NCBI GenBank assembly: GCA_030015575.1
Contig: JASDDO010000006.1
Location: 380,888,137 to 380,952,136 of the forward strand
DNA length: 64,000 nt
Source: Agapanthus africanus
Taxonomy: Eukaryota; Streptophyta; Magnoliopsida; Asparagales; Amaryllidaceae
Reading direction: 5' to 3'
Below are positions 57,816 to 64,000 of this stretch, one piece after another. The position numbers and the translations under genes are program-made. Each line of letters begins with the position of its first letter. Within the stretch, counting starts at the first letter, position 1. The notes beneath the pieces are model-generated. The model saw only the letters and a list, made by a program, of their open reading frames with translations. It was not told where the DNA came from and ran no database searches.

Positions 57816-58016
57816 CACAATCAAAACCCCTCACAAATGAGGGGGAATCTGACGAAGTCTGCTACAACGGCCGCATCCGTCCAAATCTCCGATATACGGT
57901 GCCATTAATCAACTTGGCATCTTCGGAGAGGTGGACGGATAAATCCAAATAGCATTTGCCCCCAAATTTTGGCAAGGCGATCCATCTCAGTTCGTCTCTG
58001 TTTTCGGCGGTAAACA
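57816..58016 (+). repeat. family B plus-strand LTR, third piece (3' end)
   Basis: Resumes the family B LTR after the solo LTR, matching in reverse complement the 51546-51740 part of the other element, including CAAAACCCCTCA and GGAGAGGTGGACGGATAAA. It ends GTAAACA at 58016, followed by the family's primer site. Confidence 0.82.
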
Positions 58017-58169
58017 GATTCTGGCACATCCGGTGTGACCTTTTCCTCTTTCCACTCCACACTTCGTGTGTCATGTTTCGCGAACAAAATCGCGGTTCGC
58101 TATGGTTGCCCTTGGATTCGAGGTACTAAAATTTGGTGTCTTGTTCCTGTGCAGAAGAAGAGAACATCG

Positions 58170-58672
58170 ATGGATTCCAACTGCACAACTTGCAACAGCA
58201 ACTCCCGCTCTGTCCCAATTGGAGGAGTGGTGTACGGGCCCAGGCCTCAATCTTTTCAATGCCAGTAGGGCAGGCGACTCAAGCCACCACTGGATTGGTC
58301 TTCGGGACCATGCTCCTGCCAGCAAGCTTCAGCGTCCCAGTGCCACCACAGGAAGCTCCCAAGAAGTCGGTCTTCGATCGACTTGCAACCACCACGGCCC
58401 TTCTTAACGGGTCGTCCAAGTCTGCCACCTCAGTCTTCAACAGACTGAATCGAAGCTCAAGTGGGCCCGCAAAGAGGCTCACGTTACCTGAAGGGGCTAT
58501 CCCAAAACGGATAGTCCTCCCAACTCCTACGGAAGGTGAAGTCGTTAAAAGTGCTTCCCCTACCAGAAAGTCGGCCTTCGAAAGATTGGACACTCCATCT
58601 CAACGGACGTCAGTCTTCGACAGGCTGACACCAACAGCAGCCCCTCACCAAAGCAGAGGGCACGACGGAGTG
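58170..58672 (+). pseudogene. ORF1 of the plus-strand family B copy (frameshifted, cut)
   Basis: ATG at 58170 opens N-C-T-T-C-N-S-N-S-R-S-V, matching the N-terminus of the ORF1 at 51393. A frameshift near 58240 moves the rest into another frame, which has K-K-S-V-F-D-R-L, T-S-V-F-N-R-L, K-S-A-F-E-R-L and T-S-V-F-D-R-L. It is cut at 58672 by a Tekay-type LTR. The protein-level match with copy 1, while DNA differs widely, suggests past selection on the motif series. Confidence 0.78.
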
Positions 58673-61600
58673 TAATATTTTGAAAATTTAGAAATAAATA
58701 TAATTAATTAATTAAATAATAAATTATTAATTTGAAAAGTTATTAAAACAAAATAGGAAGGAGAATCGGATATCGTATTTTGATAAAAAACCATATCTCA
58801 AACTGAGCCAAACACCTTATTCCCCAAATTTAAATCCTTCATTAAATCAAGGAAAAGAAAGGAGAGACTAAGTACTAAAGATAACTATCACCACCCTCTA
58901 GCTAGGAACTAGGAGCTTGTACATCTTGGAGGAAGATCTTCCAGCAAACCTCTGTAGGTATAATCTTTAATCACTGTAGGATTTAATTCTGTAACTGTTG
59001 TGTTTTAGAAATCGGATATCGTATTTTGATGTTTTTAGCCTCTGTTGGAATCTGCTATAGTTTAATTGATAAATAAAGTAATCAAACAACTAAATAATCT
59101 TATAGACTAGACCTAGAATAAACCATAGGAAAACGACCCATGAATCTCGGATTTTGGCCGGCGACATGAAGGGAAAATCCGAGCTCGCCGGATTTGTGAG
59201 GGAATGAGGTGTTGTGGGTTTTTGGGTATCTCTTTGTAGGTGTTTGGGTATGTTTGGTATTGTTTAAATAAGTTAATTTTTCAGTAGGTTAAATCTGTAA
59301 GCCAATATCAGATTGGGGGTAAAATTCTATATACGATACGTAGCATGTTAGTTGTGTAGTATCATAAATTAGGTTTTTGTGTAAATTTAGCTACTGTAAT
59401 TGAATCTGGAACTAACAGGTATAATTACTAGAAAAACTAGCAAGACCAAAAGTATAATAAAACTACTAGAAGACACAACTTAAGACCCTATCCCCAAACT
59501 TCCTATTCCATCCGGCGACACACATCAAAATTCTGGCGACGCCGGCCATCCTATGGCTTTTGGTGTTGATTCTTCTTCTGTAGGTTTGAGTTGGTATTTT
59601 ACAAGTCTCTGTACTGTTTGTGTTGTCTAAATATTTATACAGTAAAATCTAGGAACGTTTTAGAAATGGTTTTATCAAATTTTAGATATTTACGATACGG
59701 AGTTTTCGTATTTTGATGTTGCAGCTGAACCGTTGACGTTTATACGTTAACGACAGAATTATATTGTCGTTTTTGGTGAAGTCTGCTGTAGGTTCTAACC
59801 TACGGGCGTTTAGCTTGTTGTTTTGGTTTTCGATATGATATTTACATCAATGCGATTTAAATACGAATATAGGTACGATTCGAGAATTCCGAGACGGAGT
59901 TGGCGATGTAGTAACGTGGATTCAGCAAGCTTTTAAGTTGGTGAGTAGATTTACATCTACAGGGGAAGTCGGGTGGATGGCGTATAGCACCCCCGCAACC
60001 TTATAAATATTATTGATCTCTAATTATTATAGTAGTTATTCAAGGTATTGATATAATATCGCATCTCATATGTCCTTCATTTACATAGAGTTCATTTATG
60101 GTTTTAGGTGAGACATGTACATGATGTTAGATCTGTATAACATGGATATGATTTGATGAGTTTGTACGAGAGATCATGCCGTACTTAAGATGATACAGAT
60201 ATAGCGATATGATGAATACAAGGATTTATACGTATTGGAAATGATGAAATTTGTATGCTGAATAATGGCCAATTTATCCTTTGACTCGTAAAGTTAGGTT
60301 ATATTCTGTTTTAGGATGTAATACTTGTGTGAGCTATATTCTTTTAAAAACCATGATTCGTTTTTCTTTTAAATAAAATACTAGGATGCATGCCAGTTTC
60401 TAAAACGGATATCTATTTTAAATCTCGGGCAGCTTCCTTATTTCAAACTTAACGTTTCGATCATTTCTAAAGAAAATGGTATAGATCATAGCAAGTAATT
60501 ACAATAGTTATGTTTAGATTACTTTACATATTTGCATTATATTATCAATATTATACGTTTCTGTGTTACACACACTCTGATAGAACACTACACCAAATAC
60601 CAATGAATACTATGCTGCACAAGCACGTAAATATATGTTACACTATACCTCATTGGTACTGCCATGTCACTGTAGAACCGTTCTGTTGTAGAATGCGTAT
60701 ATGTACATGTGTTAATATAAATAGGCTGTTACACCGTAGAACACTTGCACAAATACTAATGATTGCCATGTTGCACGAGTACATACGCGTATATTACACT
60801 ACACATCATTAGTAGTGCCATGACACAGTAGAATTGAGATCATTACACTTATGTGATATAATTACGTAGTCTTTTCTTATTCCGTTGTAGATTATGAATA
60901 TTAGTACTATAGATTCTGTATTTGATTCTTATGGATTTTCTGGATATTTTACTCCTGATGATATATATCGGTGGTATGGGACACTGTTATATTTGTATAT
61001 ATATAATATATCATCAATAAAATCTATGCAAGTATTCTTATTCTTTACTTGATATTTTTGATATGATGAGTTAAACGTCCACCATGAGTTTTGTGTTTTC
61101 TGATTTTGATTCCGGACCGAGTGGGGTAGCTATACGGTTCCAAATTTGTGAAATATCCATACTGAATGGGATAGCTATACAGTGGGATACATGGTGAACC
61201 CGATTCGAGGCCGAGGGGAAGATGGCCGCATTATAGGCGGGGAGCCTAACGAGGATACTTGATACCGGAGATTGAGATGAGCACGGCAGATATCCAGAGG
61301 ATACTGACCAGGGTTCGATTGGGCACGGCAGATATCCAGGGGATACTGATCGTAGCCAGGATATCGGGTGGCGATCATCTGTTGAGATGGTGTCGACGGT
61401 ATCTGCATTTACGTGTCGATACTGGACACGAGAGATTTCGGATTTCGATGTCGATGCTGGACATCTCTCTATATATATTGATATGATCATTATCATAAGG
61501 TACACAGTTAGATATTATTTAGTGGATTCAACCAGGACTGATCCGGGGGACAGTACCTGCATATATTTGTACAGACAGTCATATACAAAAAGGGATTCCA

Positions 61601-62366
61601 ACACGAACTATAGATTCATGATTTTGACTCATATGACATTGAGATATTATACTTGAGATTGCATGATAGTTAGTATTGCACATATGCATATCATGTAGTA
61701 TATTGGTACAGATTATAATAGGACTATACTTATGAGCTAGGTATCGTCATGCATTTCGATTTCTACCTTTAGATGTACTTTTATTCACTGAGTTGGCAAC
61801 TCATCCCCGTTGTGCCACAGTTTCTTGCAGGTTTCACCGCTTGGATTGTCAGCGGCTTGGGCACACATTCTTTTCAATGATTGATTGGTAAGTGAGTTAT
61901 TATTGTATCGTACTCACTCTTGATTATTCATATATTCTTGTATCTAGTGGAAACTCCATCAACATAGAAATGGTATATTGTGGACTTAGAAGCGAGACTT
62001 AGAAATTATGAGGTCGCACTCTTTAGAGTCGACTTCTGATATAGATCGTTTGGCTGTTCCGTCTCTTGGACGTGAAAGCTAGCTCCCGTTGGGATGCTAT
62101 TTTATTGTTGTAGTGTATCGGGTTTTTATATAAAATTTTCAAAGGAGGCGCTGTCAGCTTTTCAAAACGTCGTAGATGTTTTTCAAACATACTTAGTTAA
62201 ATTTAAATGTTATTTAAACTGATTCTATCTAATGACTATTTTAAACTCACCTCCAATATTTTCAAAAGGGTTTAGATTCCGGGTTTCGGCTTACTTGAAT
62301 CACATCGACGTCTTTAGATGTCACGTGATTTAAGTGCCGGTCGCGTGCCACATTTGGGTCGTGAAA
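58673..62366 (+). mobile_element. Tekay-type LTR joining two unrelated elements
   Basis: Starts TGTAATATTTTG and ends GGGTCGTGA(AA), where the usual terminal CA reads AA. It shares blocks with the Tekay LTR at 4661-8161 (GTTGGCAACTCA, GTTGTGCC, GGATACTG). It is AT-rich with no gene content; frames here are short and random. Left flank is family B ORF1; right flank is family A integrase. The flanking bases cggag and cggaa look similar, but because the flanks are different elements this cannot be a simple target duplication. Confidence 0.72.
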
Positions 62367-62367
62367 C

Positions 62368-63111
62368 GGAACCACTTCCACAACTGACGCCGTCTCCACT
62401 ATAAAGTTCCTGTAGAACAATGTAATCACCTAATTCAGGATCCCGAGATGCATCATCATCTACCACGGGACCAACTTCGAAAGCGACAAAATCAGAGAGT
62501 TTTGCAGTGAGTACCACATATTGATGAAGTTTGCCGTGGTTGCCCATCTTCAATGCAACGGGCAGGCAGAGGTAGATAACCGAGGCGTCATCCGTGGTCT
62601 CCGAGCCCGTCTCGAAGGAAAACAAGGCGGCTGGGTTGAGAAACTACCTCTGGTCCTGTGGGCATTGCGAACGTCAAGAAAAACACCCATGGGAGAAACC
62701 CCTTTCAGCCTCTACTACGGCACCGAGGCCATGGTCCCCGCGGAGATCAGATTGCCCAGCTACAGATTTGAACACTTCGATGATGAAGATAACACCCCGA
62801 CGCTCCAAACCAACTTGGATATCTTACTAGAGAAACGGGACCGAGCACAAATCAGAGCAGCCGCCTATCAACAACAAACTGCTCGCTACTACAACGCCTG
62901 AGTCAAGTATCACGCCTTCAAGGCAGGAGGTCTAGTCCTACGAAGGAACGAGTTCGTAGACCAAACAAGGCTGCACAAATTCTCCATAAAATGGGACGGC
63001 CCATTCCTCATAGCAGAAACGTTGCCCGATGGAGCATATCGCTTGCAAGACACCAGGGGACAAAAGTTTCTTCGGCCTTACAACGTCGAGAAACTCAAAT
63101 TGTATAAATGA
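62368..63111 (+). pseudogene. integrase end, family A copy 2 (three stops)
   Basis: One frame from 62368 to the TGA at 63109-63111. It shows the middle and end of a Tat-type integrase: G-T-N-F-E-S-D-K-I-R-E-F-C, then Q-C-N-G-Q-A-E-V-D-N-R with the third catalytic Glu, then T-P-F-S-L-Y-Y-G-T-E-A, and G-P-F-L-I-A-E near the end. TAG at 62413-62415, TAA at 62431-62433 and TGA at 62899-62901 interrupt it. The second catalytic Asp (usually D-N-G) is replaced: the sequence reads Y-H-G. The first part of integrase and all upstream pol are missing at the LTR junction. Confidence 0.82.
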
Positions 63112-63342
63112 ATGTATTTTCTCCTTTTTGAAGCGATGTAATTTTTATTAAGTCTCCCGAATTATAAGAGACTTCTTCCACAACTTTTGTTTTCTTTCTC
63201 AGTTCCGTGACCCCTAAGCTCGTCTTGAAAAAGCACGTAAACAATACAAAAGGGACAGAAAGAAACAAAATGCCTCAATAAGAAAAACTTTTATTCATTA
63301 AAGAGGTATTATAGGCTCCTCGGCTTTACAAAAAAAATATAT

Positions 63343-63800
63343 TTACAACAAGGGGGGCCAGGGATTAAGAAAGCTTTGTTGATGGTACTCCGAGGAAATT
63401 TCCGCCAGCCGAGCCCTAGCTTCCTCGGCTACCACGGGAGCGCCATCCGCTGGACCAAAATCAGTGATCAGCCTCTTCTTGAAACACTCCAGAAGAAGGT
63501 CCACCGATCGGTCCCGCCTGCTCTTTGAGATCAGGCCGAGATGGTAGAGCGAGTGCAACTTTTCGATCGCCTCGTCCCTCAGCTGCGGAGACAGGGCATT
63601 ATGCAGCCCGGGGACATCCTCCAGATCGCGTAAATGAGCAGTTGGAGGAGTTGAGTTCGCCGGGGAAGAAGGCATCCAAAGTGCCCCTCCACGTGGTCTA
63701 TCACCGCCTCATACGTCTGCTCGGAGCGGTCGAGGCTATAAAGATACACATCGTCACGAAAAATGATCTCCCTGATGAGCACACACGGACGCCCGGCCAT
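63343..63800 (-). pseudogene. antisense aORF1, copy 2 (frameshifted)
   Basis: Minus-strand gene from ATG 63798-63800 to TAA 63343-63345, downstream of and convergent with the family A integrase. It has D-D-V-Y-L-Y-S and H-V-E-G-H-F-G in the first half and Y-H-L-G-L-I-S-K-S-R and a Leu-rich tail in the second, matching 9083-9534 residue by residue in order. A frameshift between about 63590 and 63660 separates the halves, near but not at the place of the shift in copy 1. Downstream is a minus-strand GAATAAA near 63285. Protein family unknown. Confidence 0.72.
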
Positions 63801-63841
63801 CTTCAGAAACACAAGGCTAGAGAGAAACCAACATGCCTTCG

Positions 63842-63852
63842 CTATTTATATC
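63842..63852 (-). promoter_or_regulatory. TATA box of aORF1 copy 2
   Basis: The minus strand reads GATATAAATAG, about 45 bp before the ATG at 63800, mirroring the site before copy 1. Confidence 0.62.
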
Positions 63853-63992
63853 ATCAACTAAAATCTCCAAAGTCCGTAATTTACGCGCACAGCGACGCGA
63901 ATCGCGGGATATTTTCAATTTCTCGATACAGAACAGACACGTGGCGACCATTCCGGTCTTCACGAGCTCCCAAGCGGTCAACGGAAGGTTGA
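63853..63992. other. right edge of window, family A interior
   Basis: Lies upstream of aORF1 copy 2. In copy 1 the tandem array begins about 200 bp beyond the same point, so the array of this copy, if present, would be outside the window. Confidence 0.4.
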
Positions 63993-64000
63993 ACGACGCA

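Noticed and set aside
58668..62371. cggag/cggaa taken as a target duplication around the Tekay LTR
   Set aside because: The two flanks belong to different elements, so a simple insertion cannot explain them; similarity over five bases can be chance.

Overview
This window is plant nuclear DNA, almost certainly from a flowering plant. It carries a broken plant-type cyclic nucleotide-gated channel gene, a hyccin-family gene, a phytocystatin remnant, and nested Ty3/gypsy LTR retrotransposons of the Tekay and Tat types. There are no bacterial-style operons, no CRISPR array, and no tRNA or rRNA gene that I can support. The species cannot be read from the sequence.

Layout. (1) 1-8161: a minus-strand Tekay/Del-like element that runs off the left edge, with a 3.5 kb LTR, a tRNA-Met-type primer site and a gag-pol carrying several nonsense codons. 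It sits inside the gag of (2) 8162-14942: a plus-strand Tat-lineage element ('family A') that has lost pol but keeps two antisense genes (aORF1 and a spliced aORF2), a ~170-bp tandem array and its 3' LTR. (3) 14943-26734: the only genic island. It holds a cystatin fragment, a CNGC pseudogene whose last intron is filled by a foldback-repeat array, and an apparently intact single-exon hyccin gene on the minus strand. (4) 26735-28101 and 62367-63992: the two ends of a second family A element (5' LTR and gag start; integrase end, then aORF1). Everything between them is later insertion or has been deleted. (5) 28102-58672: a plus-strand element of a second Tat family ('family B') whose 5' LTR is split into three pieces by a 24.3-kb family B element (30376-54673, minus strand, TSD gtctc) and by a solo LTR (54994-57810). 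(6) 58673-62366: a Tekay-type LTR that joins family B ORF1 on its left to family A integrase on its right, which is best explained by a recombinational deletion.

The 24.3-kb family B element is the centrepiece. In its own (minus-strand) orientation it reads LTR, ORF1 with repeated S-V-F-x-R-L motifs, a long gag-protease-RT frame with three zinc-knuckle-like motifs, RNase H, a second RNase H-like domain and integrase. Downstream and antisense lies a spliced gene encoding a plant mobile domain plus a coiled coil, with its own TATA box and poly(A) signal. Between integrase and the antisense gene is about 3.5 kb of tandem and hairpin repeats.

The most unusual signal is in family B non-coding DNA. 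The LTRs and the 3' internal region are packed with short inverted repeats in which a fixed core (TTAAA, GTGAG or AAA) is kept while the arms change in a compensatory way from copy to copy. The same logic recurs in three unrelated arrays. A second signal is the antisense gene aORF1: it occurs in two divergent copies, each with a TATA box about 50 bp before the first ATG and a shared block before the poly(A) signal, and each broken by its own frameshift. I do not recognise its protein family.
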